Of a stretch of DNA of 64,000 nucleotides, positions 1 to 8,651 are shown one piece after another. The first letter of the stretch is position 1, and each line of letters starts with the position of its first letter. Source of the DNA: an uncultured Alistipes sp. (lineage in GTDB: Bacteria; Bacteroidota; Bacteroidia; Bacteroidales; UBA932); assembly GCA_900550465.1 (NCBI GenBank), contig URSC01000003.1:1-64000 (forward strand), written 5' to 3'. The position numbers and the translations under genes were made by a program. A model generated the notes under the pieces. The model was not told the origin of the DNA, ran no database searches, and was given only the letters and a program-made list of their open reading frames with translations.

Positions 1-67
1 TCTAGAGGGAGGGGCCCGCCGCAAAGCGGTGGGAGGGCCTGGTCTTCCGGGACTTTTATTTTTCTCC
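1..67 (-). repeat. Palindromic intergenic element, copy 1 (cut by window edge)
   Basis: On the minus strand, positions 67 to 42 form an A-rich then GC-rich arm, followed from 41 to 1 by the first 41 nt of a core also found at 5535-5589 and 22008-22062. The core differs from copy 2 only in the tip of its first hairpin (TTTG instead of TTCG). The second arm lies outside the window. The element sits just after the stop codon of the M81 peptidase gene, and the sequence TTTTATTTTT at 54-63 resembles half of a bidirectional terminator. The TCTAGA at the very start of the window also occurs inside the other two copies, so it is genomic and not a cloning scar. Confidence 0.85.
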
Positions 68-90
68 GCTTATCGCGAAATCTCCAAGGA

Positions 91-1626
91 CTACATGAAT
101 ACGACCTCGAGATCAGGGTCAGGCATATCGGGATCGAGCGGGAAGATGGGACGCTCAAGGCGCTTGTAGGGCAGCTGGAGCAGGTCCTGGTCCACTCCGC
201 CGCGGGTATGGGCCATCATCCAGTCGCCGGCATGGCTGATCTCGTAGAGTTCCTCGGTCAGGTAGCCGAGCTTCACCACGATGATGTCCACGTCATAGGG
301 GTCGATGCCCAGGCGCTCGAAGTCTCCCTTGTAGTGGTAGGGACTGCGGTCCTCGCCCACGATGACCAGCATCGAGCCGACCTTGACGACCACCTGGTCA
401 TTGCGCTCGCGGTCCAGAATCTTGACCACTGTACCGTCAAGCATTACGGGAGGTGCATAACGGTCATCGACAGCAGCCCCTACCTTGCAGCGCACATGAC
501 CGCCCTCGCCTGCTTCCTTGGCCTGGGCCACCATCTCGGGACCGGGAATAGCCGCATAGACGAGGGTCTTGCCACTGGCTTTCTTAAACTCGGGACGCGC
601 CAGCAGCTTCTGCAGGGTCCAGGTCACGTCACCGGCCCCTCCTGCTGTCGGGTTATCACCCATATCACTTATAAAATACGGCTTCTTGTCGCTATTTATG
701 GCCTTGGCCAGAACCTCCTCGAGGGAAGCCGTAGGAGCCACGAACTCGAAATCGTCGCGCACCGACCAGAAATGTTCAGCCAGGGACTTGGCTCCGGCAG
801 CCACCTGCGCGCTGTCATCCCCGGTAACCATCACCACGCCGTGATTGCGGGGCTCGTCTGCCCAGGGATAGGACATCCAGATGGCAGCGTCTATCACCCC
901 GTCCTGAGCCTCGATAGGCTCGATGGCAGCATAGAGGGACTTGCCGGGCTCCACGCGGGTAGAGGTCTTCTCACCGGGCAGCAGGATAGGCACCTTTACC
1001 CAAGCCTTGTAGGCCGGTTTGCCCTTACCGCTTTCGAGGCGGTCCAACAGGTTGACAATAGCCCTTTCACGGCTGATATACCTGTCGGTATGGGGAGCCA
1101 TACGGTACGAAGTTATCAGGTCGGTACTCCTGGCCAGACGGGGGGATACACATCCGTGGGGATCCATAGAAGTGGATATGAGGACATCGTCCCCTACTAC
1201 CTCGCGGATCCTCGTGATATAGTCTCCCTCCGGATCATCCAGTCCCTCAACGCTCATTGCGCCGTGGATATCCAGGAAAATACCGTCATAGGGCATGTTC
1301 TCCTTCAGCAGTCTCAGCGACTGATTGAGCAGAGTGTCGTAGCACTCGCGGGTCACCATTCCGCCGGGGGTAGCCCACGCAACTATGGTCGGGACCCAGT
1401 CGGCACGGGCGAGCAGTTCATTGTCCTCCCCCCTAAAAAAGGGATAGGACTTGATGATGTCCTCCCCATAGAGGGGACGGAACATATCCAGGGTGGTACG
1501 GGCAGGAGAAAAGGTACTGCACTCTATGCCCACGCCCACTATGGCGACACGCGGTTTCTTCTCAGCGCAGCCGCACACTACAGCCGCCGCCAGGGCGAAT
1601 GTAAGTATCTTGGAACAATATCTCAT
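91..1626 (-). CDS. M81-family metallopeptidase (MlrC-like), predicted lipoprotein
   Basis: A 511-residue protein resembling the M81/MlrC family, named after microcystinase C. The N-terminus is a signal peptide with a lipobox ending at Cys20, so the mature protein is probably anchored in an outer or inner membrane leaflet on the periplasmic side. Candidate metal-binding segments are FLDIHGAM at residues 117-124 and STSMDPHG at 151-158. MlrC-type proteins are thought to open cyclic or modified peptides, but most family members have no tested substrate. It is the last gene of a minus-strand run behind ffh, folD and a TlpA-like gene, with about 15 nt to the TlpA-like stop. Its transcript would run directly into palindromic element copy 1. 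Family assignment is firm; the natural substrate is unknown. Confidence 0.85.
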   Translation of the reverse strand: MRYCSKILTFALAAAVVCGCAEKKPRVAIVGVGIECSTFSPARTTLDMFRPLYGEDIIKSYPFFRGEDNELLARADWVPTIVAWATPGGMVTRECYDTLLNQSLRLLKENMPYDGIFLDIHGAMSVEGLDDPEGDYITRIREVVGDDVLISTSMDPHGCVSPRLARSTDLITSYRMAPHTDRYISRERAIVNLLDRLESGKGKPAYKAWVKVPILLPGEKTSTRVEPGKSLYAAIEPIEAQDGVIDAAIWMSYPWADEPRNHGVVMVTGDDSAQVAAGAKSLAEHFWSVRDDFEFVAPTASLEEVLAKAINSDKKPYFISDMGDNPTAGGAGDVTWTLQKLLARPEFKKASGKTLVYAAIPGPEMVAQAKEAGEGGHVRCKVGAAVDDRYAPPVMLDGTVVKILDRERNDQVVVKVGSMLVIVGEDRSPYHYKGDFERLGIDPYDVDIIVVKLGYLTEELYEISHAGDWMMAHTRGGVDQDLLQLPYKRLERPIFPLDPDMPDPDLEVVFM

Positions 1627-1641
1627 ACGCAGAGCCTCGTA

Positions 1642-2172
1642 TTAAAGTTCAACAGCGGTCCCATTGTCCAGCAGCTCCCGGATAGTCTTCAGTACGGAGG
1701 CAAAATGCTCCTCATCGAAGCCGGTGGCGGCATCCACCACCACCCCGTCGCGGCCGATGACATACGCTCTGGGAATGGTCTCAGTCGCAAAGAGGGAATA
1801 GACCTCACGCTCGGGATCGGGATAGAGGGCAAATGTAAAATTCTTGGTCTTGTTGTACTCGGTCAGGTCTGCGTCGGTATGCTCGCGTCCCACCACTACC
1901 AGACGGAAGTCCTCCTCATTCTGGAACATGGGAAGAAGAGTGTCCTGTACGGCCGCCAGCTCCAGCTGGCAGGGAGGGCACCATGTGGCAAAGAAACAAA
2001 GGTATGTGACCTTACCCTTGAGGTCGGCCGATGAAAGGTCTCCGTAGACTTCGGAACTCAGGGAGAATTCAGGAAGGGTATCCCCGGCCTTTACCTTGTC
2101 GGGATCATTGTTCTTGCAGGACACCGCCAGCAGCATGGCTGCTGCGGCCATTATCAAAAGTAAACGTCTCAT
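1642..2172 (-). CDS. TlpA-like thioredoxin-fold lipoprotein
   Basis: A 176-residue protein with a signal peptide and a lipobox at Cys19 (AVSC), followed by a thioredoxin/AhpC-TSA fold. The redox motif WCPPC is at residues 64-68, preceded by the usual FFAT strand. Proteins of this type act in the periplasm or at the outer membrane as thiol-disulfide reductants, often for cytochrome maturation or oxidative defence; nothing nearby points to a specific partner. The gene starts 4 nt after the folD stop, so the two are probably cotranscribed. Confidence 0.85.
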   Translation of the reverse strand: MRRLLLIMAAAAMLLAVSCKNNDPDKVKAGDTLPEFSLSSEVYGDLSSADLKGKVTYLCFFATWCPPCQLELAAVQDTLLPMFQNEEDFRLVVVGREHTDADLTEYNKTKNFTFALYPDPEREVYSLFATETIPRAYVIGRDGVVVDAATGFDEEHFASVLKTIRELLDNGTAVEL

Positions 2173-2176
2173 AGGC

Positions 2177-3070
2177 TTATAAAGTTTTGTTATTTTCAGA
2201 CAGCTTCAGTTCCCTTGCCCTGAAAGTGTTCTTCATCAGGGATATAATGGTCATAGGTCCTACCCCGCCAGGTACAGGCGTGATGTAGGAGCACTTGGGC
2301 GCAACCGTCTCGAACTCCACGTCCCCTACGATACGGTAGCCTTTGGGATTGTCGGCAGGCACACGGGTTATTCCTACGTCTATGACTACCGCACCCTCTT
2401 TTACCATATCTCCTTTCAGGAATTCAGGCACACCGAGAGCGGCGACAATGATATCGGCGCTTCTAGTATAGGAGGCGATGTCCTTTGTCCTGCTGTGGCA
2501 CATGGTGACGGTACAGTCTCCGGGATTGGCCTTGCGCGAAAGGAGGTTGGCCATGGGACGGCCTACTATGTTGCTGCGCCCCAGGACTACGCAATGTTTG
2601 CCGGAAGTCTCTATCCCATAATGCTCAAGCAGCAGCAGGATGCCGTATGGGGTCGCCGGCAGGAAAGCCTCCTCGCCAAGAGCCATACGGCCGACATTCA
2701 CGGGATGGAACCCGTCCACATCCTTGAGGGGGGATATGGCATTGATGACCTTGTTCTCGTCAATATGCTTGGGCAGAGGCAACTGGACGATGAAACCGTC
2801 CACATCGTCATCCTCGTTCAGGTCCTGTATCCGGGCGAGAAGTTCCGCCTCGGTTATTGTTTCGGGAAACGTCAGAAGCGTGGACTTGAATCCCACTTCA
2901 GCACAGGCCTTTTCCTTGTTGGCCACGTACGTCTTGCTGGCTCCGTTCTCACCGACCAGCACTGCCACCAGATGAGGAGGGCGCTCCCCGCGGGAGACCA
3001 TCTCAGCCACCTTGGCCGCTATCTCTTTTTTCACGGCTGCAGCCGTCTCTTTACCATTTAAAAGAATCAT
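2177..3070 (-). CDS. folD: Bifunctional methylenetetrahydrofolate dehydrogenase/cyclohydrolase
   Basis: A 297-residue cytosolic enzyme interconverting 5,10-methylene-THF, methenyl-THF and 10-formyl-THF with NADP. The folate-site segment around SKTYVANKEKAC (residues 45-56) holds the conserved Tyr and Lys used by the cyclohydrolase. The dinucleotide-binding loop GRSNIVGRPM is at 164-173, and a PGGVGPMT-type loop closes the C-terminal part. Length matches the family. It lies about 30 nt downstream of ffh and just upstream of the TlpA-like gene. Confidence 0.96.
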   Translation of the reverse strand: MILLNGKETAAAVKKEIAAKVAEMVSRGERPPHLVAVLVGENGASKTYVANKEKACAEVGFKSTLLTFPETITEAELLARIQDLNEDDDVDGFIVQLPLPKHIDENKVINAISPLKDVDGFHPVNVGRMALGEEAFLPATPYGILLLLEHYGIETSGKHCVVLGRSNIVGRPMANLLSRKANPGDCTVTMCHSRTKDIASYTRSADIIVAALGVPEFLKGDMVKEGAVVIDVGITRVPADNPKGYRIVGDVEFETVAPKCSYITPVPGGVGPMTIISLMKNTFRARELKLSENNKTL

Positions 3071-3100
3071 AAGGATACACTTTATATTGTCTTAAAATAA

Positions 3101-4435
3101 CTATCTGTGCCTCATGCCCTTGACCGTCCTCACAGCATTGCGGACGCCTCCGGAAGTCACGTTCTTCATGATCTTGCGGGTGCCCTCGAACTGCTTGAGC
3201 AGGCGGTTGACATCGGCTATCGTAGTGCCGCTGCCTTCGGCTATCCTGCGGCGGCGGGAACCGTTGATTACCGCCGGATTCTCCCTCTCATAGGGAGTCA
3301 TGGAGAGGATGATGGCCTCGACGCTCTTGAAGGAGTTGTTGTCTATGTCCACGTCCTTGAGGGCCTTGCCCACACCGGGAATCATGGAAGCCAGGTCCTT
3401 GATATTGCCCATCTTCTTGATCTGCTGGATCTGCTGATAGAAGTCCCAGAGGTTGAACTGGTTCTTGGCCAGCTTCTTGGCCAGCTTGCGGGCCTCCTGC
3501 TCGTCGTACTGCTCCTGGGCTTTCTCCACCAGGGAGACCACATCGCCCATGCCGAGAATACGGTCGGCGATACGGTCAGGATGGAAGACATCGAGGGCTT
3601 CCATCTTCTCGCCGGAACTGATGAACTTGATGGGCTTGTTGACAACGGCCTTGACCGAAAGGGCGGCACCGCCTCTGGTATCACCGTCCATCTTGGTGAG
3701 CACCACTCCGTCGAAGTCCAGACGGTCGTTGAAGGCCTTGGCGGTCTCCACCGCGTCCTGACCGGTCATGGCATCGACCACGAAGAGGGTCTCGGTAGGC
3801 TTGACAGCATCCTTGATGGCGGCTATCTCGTCCATCATCTCCTCGTCCACAGCCAGACGGCCGGCGGTATCGACGATGACTAAGGAATAATTTTCCTTTG
3901 TCGCGTATGCTATAGCATTCCTGGCTATCTTAACCGGGTCCTTCACCCCGTCCTCGGAGTAGACAAATACCTCGATCTGTCCGCCGAGTACCTTCAGCTG
4001 GTCGATGGCCGCGGGTCTGTACACGTCACCGGCCACCAGCATCACCTTGAGGCCGCGCTTGCTCTTGCAGTTGAGCGCCAGCTTGCCGCAGAAGGTCGTC
4101 TTACCGGAACCCTGGAGACCGGCCACCAGGACGATGCCGGGCTTACCTTTTATATTGATGTCCGACGCCGTGCTGCCCATGAGGGTCACCAGCTCGTCGT
4201 GGACTATCTTTATCATCATCTGGTCGGGACGGACAGCGGTCAGCACGTTCTGTCCCAAGGCCTTGGCCTTGACATCGTTGCAGAAGTCCTTGGCCACGCG
4301 GTAGCTTACGTCGGCGTCCAGCAGTGCACGGCGCACCTCCTTCAGCGTCTCCGCTATGTTAATCTCCGTGATACGGCCCTGACCTTTGATTATTTTGAAT
4401 GATCTTTCTAATTTTTCGGTTAAATTCTCAAACAT
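3101..4435 (-). CDS. ffh: Signal recognition particle GTPase Ffh
   Basis: A 444-residue SRP54 homologue that binds signal peptides on ribosomes and delivers them to FtsY at the membrane. The N-terminal helical domain is followed by the GTPase domain with its P-loop GLQGSGKT near residues 106-113 and a DTAGR switch. The C-terminal M domain begins near residue 300. Length is normal. A TAAATTTG box on the minus strand at 4467-4474 gives it a promoter placed back to back with that of the next gene on the plus strand. Confidence 0.97.
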   Translation of the reverse strand: MFENLTEKLERSFKIIKGQGRITEINIAETLKEVRRALLDADVSYRVAKDFCNDVKAKALGQNVLTAVRPDQMMIKIVHDELVTLMGSTASDINIKGKPGIVLVAGLQGSGKTTFCGKLALNCKSKRGLKVMLVAGDVYRPAAIDQLKVLGGQIEVFVYSEDGVKDPVKIARNAIAYATKENYSLVIVDTAGRLAVDEEMMDEIAAIKDAVKPTETLFVVDAMTGQDAVETAKAFNDRLDFDGVVLTKMDGDTRGGAALSVKAVVNKPIKFISSGEKMEALDVFHPDRIADRILGMGDVVSLVEKAQEQYDEQEARKLAKKLAKNQFNLWDFYQQIQQIKKMGNIKDLASMIPGVGKALKDVDIDNNSFKSVEAIILSMTPYERENPAVINGSRRRRIAEGSGTTIADVNRLLKQFEGTRKIMKNVTSGGVRNAVRTVKGMRHR

Positions 4436-4466
4436 ACCGTGAAACTTGTCTTTATTAAATAATCTG

Positions 4467-4493
4467 CAAATTTATTAAAATTTTATAAATTTG
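4467..4493. promoter_or_regulatory. Divergent Bacteroidota-type promoters for ffh and the DHS-like gene
   Basis: The plus strand reads TAAATTTG at 4486-4493 ahead of the gene at 4519; the minus strand reads TAAATTTG at 4474-4467 ahead of ffh. Both match the TAnnTTTG -7 consensus of Bacteroidota and give leaders of about 20-30 nt. The surrounding region is strongly AT-rich compared with the flanking genes. Confidence 0.7.
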
Positions 4494-4518
4494 CGGCACG
4501 ATTAAAAAAACAAGAAAA

Positions 4519-5493
4519 ATGGAAAGAGGACCTATCTCAAAATTCATCACTCATCATTACCGTCATTTCAACTCGGCTACTCTCGTCGACGCCGCAAAGG
4601 CATACGACGACCTGATGAACCGGGGCGGCAAGATGATGCTGGCAATGGCGGGAGCCATGAGTACCGCCGAGCTCGGTATCTCTCTGGCAGAGATGATACG
4701 TCAGGGCAAATTCTCCATCGTATCCTGCTCAGCCAACAACCTCGAGGAGGACATCATGAACCTCGTCGCACACTCCCATTACAAGAGGGTGCCCAACTAC
4801 CGTGACCTGACTCCAGAGCAGGAGCACGAGCTTCTCGAGAACCACATGAACCGTGTGACCGACACCTGCATACCCGAGGAGGAGGCATTCAGGAGATTAG
4901 AGCACCATCTCGTAGAGGTGTGGAACGACATGAAGGCCAAGGGTGAGAGACTCTTCCCCTGGGAGGTGATCTACCGTCTGCTGCGCAGCGGAGTGCTCGA
5001 GCAGTACTACGAGATCGACCCCAAGGACAGCTGGGTCCTCGCCGCCTGCGAGAAGAACATCCCCATCGTAGTGCCCGCGTGGGAGGACTGCACCACAGCC
5101 AACATCTTCACCGCACACTGCATCAGGGGTGAGTTCGACACCAACATGATCAAGAACGGTATCGAGACCATGATCTACCTGACCGAGTGGTACAGGGCCA
5201 ATTCGGGCGGAGCCGGCGTAGGCTTCTTCCAGATCGGCGGCGGTACAGCCGGTGACTTTCCCATCTGCGTGGTGCCCATGATGGCTCAGGACCTCGAGTG
5301 GAAGGACGTGCCCCTGTGGTCGTACTTCTGCCAGATATCCGACTCCACCACATCCTACGGATCCTATTCCGGAGCCGTGCCCAACGAGAAGATCACCTGG
5401 GGCAAGCTCTCCAAGGACACTCCCCGCTTCATCGTCGAGTCGGACGCAACTATCGTAGCACCGCTGATCTTCGCGTACGTCCTCGGCTGGTAA
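4519..5493 (+). CDS. Deoxyhypusine-synthase-family protein
   Basis: A 324-residue NAD-dependent enzyme of the deoxyhypusine synthase (DHS) superfamily. The C-terminal block SYSGAVPNEKITWGKL matches the eukaryotic and archaeal active-site block, and WGK at residues 294-296 carries the Lys that forms the imine with the butylamine group of spermidine. In eukaryotes and archaea the acceptor is a lysine of eIF5A, which bacteria lack. Bacterial relatives are generally taken to act on small polyamines, for example making homospermidine. That assignment is inference here. It is transcribed alone from a promoter at 4486-4493 and ends 12 nt before palindromic element copy 2. Confidence 0.85.
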   Translation: MERGPISKFITHHYRHFNSATLVDAAKAYDDLMNRGGKMMLAMAGAMSTAELGISLAEMIRQGKFSIVSCSANNLEEDIMNLVAHSHYKRVPNYRDLTPEQEHELLENHMNRVTDTCIPEEEAFRRLEHHLVEVWNDMKAKGERLFPWEVIYRLLRSGVLEQYYEIDPKDSWVLAACEKNIPIVVPAWEDCTTANIFTAHCIRGEFDTNMIKNGIETMIYLTEWYRANSGGAGVGFFQIGGGTAGDFPICVVPMMAQDLEWKDVPLWSYFCQISDSTTSYGSYSGAVPNEKITWGKLSKDTPRFIVESDATIVAPLIFAYVLGW

Positions 5494-5505
5494 GCCCTGA
5501 CACAC

Positions 5506-5618
5506 GCAATGAGAAATAATAGGTCCCGGAAGACCAGGCCCTCCCACCGCTTCGCGGCGGGCCCCTCCCTCTAGAGCCGAGGGCGGCTAGTCTTCCGGGA
5601 CCTATTATTTCTCATTGC
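5506..5618 (+). repeat. Palindromic intergenic element, copy 2
   Basis: A perfect 29-bp inverted repeat (5506-5534 and 5590-5618) encloses a 55-nt core (5535-5589). The core can fold as two hairpins: CCC-A-CCGC/GCGG-C-GGG around TTC at 5543-5561, and CCCTC/GAGGG around a 7-nt loop at 5567-5583. Short AG/CT and CC/GG pairs extend the outer stem with one bulged G. The core is 54/55 identical to copy 3. The element lies between two convergent genes and starts 12 nt after the stop of the first. The outer arm ends are A/T-rich, as expected for a bidirectional terminator. Confidence 0.93.
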
Positions 5619-5652
5619 TCCAGCAGCCGTGCAAAACGCCGGGACCTAACTT

Positions 5653-7110
5653 CTACATGGTCTCGGGCTGGTGCTCGGGGCGGAGCAGGTCGAGGACGGT
5701 CTTCACGGGATTGAAGGTGATGAGCGGTACCTCGACGAAGACGGTGTTCCAGTTGCTCATGGAGCCGTTCCAGAGGCCGGGGAGCTCCTGGGCCTTGAGG
5801 GGACGTCCCTCGTAGCTCTTGTGGCTGATGAAACCGGTCTCGGGGTCCACGAAACGCTGGAGGTCGAACTTGCGGCCGAGATAGTCCACGGTGCAGCAGA
5901 CCACATCCACGGGGTTGAAGTGGGTTGAGCCCTTGAGCATGGCCACAGTGGCAGGGTCGTTCATGTCAAGCTGGGCACCCTCGAGAATCTGCAGGGATGT
6001 GGAGCCGTCGGCATCGTAGACGATGTAGGGACCGCCGCCGGGCTCGCCCTCGTTCTTGACCATGCCGCAGATGCGGATGGGGCGGTTCAGCTTGGCATGG
6101 AGGTAACGGGGATAGATGTCGGCCGGAACATCGGGAAGGGTGACGCAGAACTCCTTCTCCAGGAACGCCCTGATCTCCGCCAGAAGAGCCTCATTCTCAG
6201 TACCGGAGGCCGTCATCTCATCGAGGGCCATCAGATAGCCGTAGATTTTCTCCCTGACCTCCAGCAGCTTGCCGGCCAGCGCCTTCTTCCAGACAACCGT
6301 CTCGTCCAGCAGACGCTGATGCACCACATTGTCGATATTCTTCAAGAAGATGATATCCCCGTCCACAGCCGCCAGATTGCCCAGCAGGGCGCCGTGTCCG
6401 CCGGGACGGTAGAGCGGCTTGCCGTCGGCCTTGAGGAAGGGGGTATTGTCCTCATTGACAGCGATGATGTCGGTCGAAGGATCCTGGACGCTGAAGGAGA
6501 TGTCGTACTTGCAGCCGAAGCGCTCCTCGTACTTGGCCACGGTCTCCTGCAGGATCTTCTCGAAGCCGGCCTGATGAGCGGGCGAGACGGTGAAATGTAT
6601 CCTCACCTTGCCGGAGGCGCTGCGGGCATAGAGGGCGCCCTCCACCAGATGCTCCTCGAATGCAGTGCGCACCTCTCCGTCATAGCGGTGGAACAGCACC
6701 TGCCCCTTTGGCCTGTTACCGTAGTCCAGGCCGGGCCGGCCGCTGGCCGATGCTCCCTGACCTATCACATGGTCCAGGATACCGAAAGGAGTCAGACCGC
6801 TGAAATCCTCCGGGGTGTAGAATGCGAACCTGCCGATATTGTCCACGAACTTCCGGGCCTTGGAGGCAGAATCCAGCGGCTTGCCCGACGCCAGCACATC
6901 CCTTCCCTCGAAGAGGTCCTTGAACATACGGGAGGCCGCTCCGGAGGCCGGCACGAACTTGACCACCTCGCCGGAGAAGCTGTCATACCTGTCCACCGCA
7001 GCCTGCCTGGCCCGGTCGTCCATAACCTGGATGCCTCTTGCCGGCGTAGCCGCCGCCTCCAGTTTCAGAAACGGAAATCCTTTCTTGAAATTTTCGATAA
7101 ACCTGTCCAT
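5653..7110 (-). CDS. DUF4301 family protein
   Basis: A 485-residue cytosolic protein matching the Bacteroidota-specific DUF4301 family; its biochemical role is not established. I place the start at the ATG at 7110 (MDRFIENFKKGF), because the longer reading frame upstream runs back through the dciA-like gene and looks non-coding in this frame. Visible features are a phosphate-loop-like VPASGAASRMF segment near the N-terminus and a GGHGALLGNL block in the middle. Both recall nucleotide-sugar pyrophosphorylases, but I do not assign a reaction. It follows recF and the dciA-like gene with a 37-nt gap, so the three may be cotranscribed. Confidence 0.8.
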   Translation of the reverse strand: MDRFIENFKKGFPFLKLEAAATPARGIQVMDDRARQAAVDRYDSFSGEVVKFVPASGAASRMFKDLFEGRDVLASGKPLDSASKARKFVDNIGRFAFYTPEDFSGLTPFGILDHVIGQGASASGRPGLDYGNRPKGQVLFHRYDGEVRTAFEEHLVEGALYARSASGKVRIHFTVSPAHQAGFEKILQETVAKYEERFGCKYDISFSVQDPSTDIIAVNEDNTPFLKADGKPLYRPGGHGALLGNLAAVDGDIIFLKNIDNVVHQRLLDETVVWKKALAGKLLEVREKIYGYLMALDEMTASGTENEALLAEIRAFLEKEFCVTLPDVPADIYPRYLHAKLNRPIRICGMVKNEGEPGGGPYIVYDADGSTSLQILEGAQLDMNDPATVAMLKGSTHFNPVDVVCCTVDYLGRKFDLQRFVDPETGFISHKSYEGRPLKAQELPGLWNGSMSNWNTVFVEVPLITFNPVKTVLDLLRPEHQPETM

Positions 7111-7147
7111 ACTGTATAGTTTTAAGTTGTTAGTAATTATCATTCCG

Positions 7148-7438
7148 TCAGCACAGTACGATCTTGCGCACGTATGCGCCGCCCGCCAGGCGGTTAAGCT
7201 CGCCGCGGATTCCCTCCAGATTGTAGAACAGCATGTTCCGGACTGTGGACGAGGACATCCGGCAGTAAAGCACCCCGTCGGCAAAGTTCAGGCTCCGGGT
7301 CGCCGCCGCCGCACGGGCTCCCACCGCCTCCGGCCACAGTCCGCATATATCCAGACCGCGCATCCTCTCTCCGATACCCGCTTCCTTTATATATTCCGTG
7401 AGCACCTCGCCCAGCAGTTTCTCTCCTATCCGCTGCAT
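7148..7438 (-). CDS. DUF721/DciA-like protein
   Basis: A 96-residue protein of the DUF721 family, to which the DnaB-helicase loader DciA belongs. The start at 7438 (MQRIGEKLLGEVL) overlaps the end of recF by 13 nt. The family pattern W-P-x-V/A-V-G followed by a short strand and helix is present (LWPEAVGARAAAATRS). In Bacteroidota this gene commonly follows recF, which fits a function in chromosome replication. A direct role in helicase loading here is inferred from the family. Confidence 0.82.
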   Translation of the reverse strand: MQRIGEKLLGEVLTEYIKEAGIGERMRGLDICGLWPEAVGARAAAATRSLNFADGVLYCRMSSSTVRNMLFYNLEGIRGELNRLAGGAYVRKIVLC

Positions 7439-8538
7439 GACTGACTGTCTATTTCGGTTATAACTCCGGCACTGACATTGAAGAACCTTCCCTGGTCCGT
7501 AATGCCTCCGACTATCCTCCGCAGCCGTTCCTCGTCGGTATCGGTGATGAATATCTGGCCGAAATCCCCCTCGACCACCATCCGTATCAGCGAGGCCACC
7601 CTTCCGGCGTCCAGCTTGTCGAACAGGTCGTCGAAGAGCAGGACCGGGCGGACCTCCCTTCCGGCACACATCACCCGGTACTGGGCCATTTTCAATGCAA
7701 TGATAAATGATTTCTGCTGTCCCTGTGAGGCGCACTTGCGGAGGGGATGCCCGTCCATGGAAAATTCCAGGTCATCCCGCTGCACCCCGGCGGTGGTATA
7801 GCCCAGCGCCCTGTCCTTCTGAAGGGAGGCCTCCAGGAGTTCCTGCAGTCCCGCCTTCTCCAGGTCGGAGCGGTAGCGTATGCCGATACTCTCCCTGCCT
7901 CCGGAGATGAACCCGTAGTACTCGGCGGCCCTGGCGGCCAGATGCTCCGCCGCCTCCCGCCTCCTGGCGTGGATATATGCGGCGGGGGCGTACATCCTCT
8001 CCGAGATTGTCTCCAGGAAAAGGTCCGGCGTCCCCTCCTGACGGAGTGCGGCATTGCGCTGCTTGAGCAGACTGTTGTAGGCGGAGACGGAACGGAGGTA
8101 CTCCCTGTCCATCTGGGATATCATCATATTGAGGAAGCGCCTGCGCTCCTCGCCCGAATCGTGGATGAGGGAGATGTCCGGAGGGGCCGTCATCACCACC
8201 GGGATACGGCCGACATGCTCGGACAGACGCTTGTAGACCTTGCCGTTGCGCCGGACGGTCTTGGCCCCGTCAGAGCGCACCGACACCGCGATGTCCTCCT
8301 CCTGCCCCGCGTCCTGGAAGGTCCCGTGCAGGACTGCCTCGTCCTTGCCGTAAGTGTATGTGTACCTGTCATTGACAGAGAGGAAACTCTTGGTCATGGA
8401 GAGATAGTGCACGGCATCCAGGAGGTTGGTCTTGCCCTCCCCGTTGTTCCCGCAGATACAGTTGATCTTAGGTGAGAACGATATGTCCGCGCTGCTGATG
8501 TTCTTGAAATCCTGTACGATTATTCTCCTTAGAAACAT
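7426..8538 (-). CDS. recF: DNA replication and repair protein RecF
   Basis: A 370-residue SMC-like ATPase that helps load RecA at single-strand gaps through RecO and RecR. It has a Walker A motif (GNNGEGKT, residues 30-37), a signature block around CASQGQQKSF, and a Walker B motif VLLFDDLFDKLD near residue 305. Length is typical. A minus-strand TATCTTTG box at 8557-8564 lies just ahead of the start codon, giving a very short leader. Confidence 0.95.
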   Translation of the reverse strand: MFLRRIIVQDFKNISSADISFSPKINCICGNNGEGKTNLLDAVHYLSMTKSFLSVNDRYTYTYGKDEAVLHGTFQDAGQEEDIAVSVRSDGAKTVRRNGKVYKRLSEHVGRIPVVMTAPPDISLIHDSGEERRRFLNMMISQMDREYLRSVSAYNSLLKQRNAALRQEGTPDLFLETISERMYAPAAYIHARRREAAEHLAARAAEYYGFISGGRESIGIRYRSDLEKAGLQELLEASLQKDRALGYTTAGVQRDDLEFSMDGHPLRKCASQGQQKSFIIALKMAQYRVMCAGREVRPVLLFDDLFDKLDAGRVASLIRMVVEGDFGQIFITDTDEERLRRIVGGITDQGRFFNVSAGVITEIDSQSCSG

Positions 8539-8556
8539 TCTCCTTTATTTTACCAA

Positions 8557-8564
8557 CAAAGATA
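8557..8564 (-). promoter_or_regulatory. Candidate -7 box for recF operon
   Basis: The minus strand reads TATCTTTG, a full match to TAnnTTTG, about 19 nt before the recF start codon. A clear -33 element is not visible. Confidence 0.55.
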
Positions 8565-8586
8565 GAATATTTCTTATGATTTTATC

Positions 8587-8616
8587 TTTGCGATTACACA
8601 AATTGTTGTATTTTTG
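8587..8616 (+). promoter_or_regulatory. Promoter of the TPR-yebC operon
   Basis: TTTG at 8587-8590 and TATTTTTG at 8609-8616, separated by 18 nt, match the Bacteroidota -33/-7 arrangement. Transcription would begin near 8623, about 30 nt before the ATG at 8652. Confidence 0.7.
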
Positions 8617-8651
8617 CACCCATTATATAAAAATCAGAATTTATTGCAAAA

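Noticed and set aside
1..6. TCTAGA at the window start considered as a cloning or adapter remnant
   Set aside because: The same six bases occur at the same place inside the cores of copies 2 and 3, so they belong to the genomic element.
208..2034. A 608-codon open frame on the plus strand opposite the M81 peptidase and TlpA-like genes
   Set aside because: It is antisense to two well-supported genes and has the His/Gly/Leu-rich composition of a shadow frame in GC-rich DNA, with no recognisable domain.
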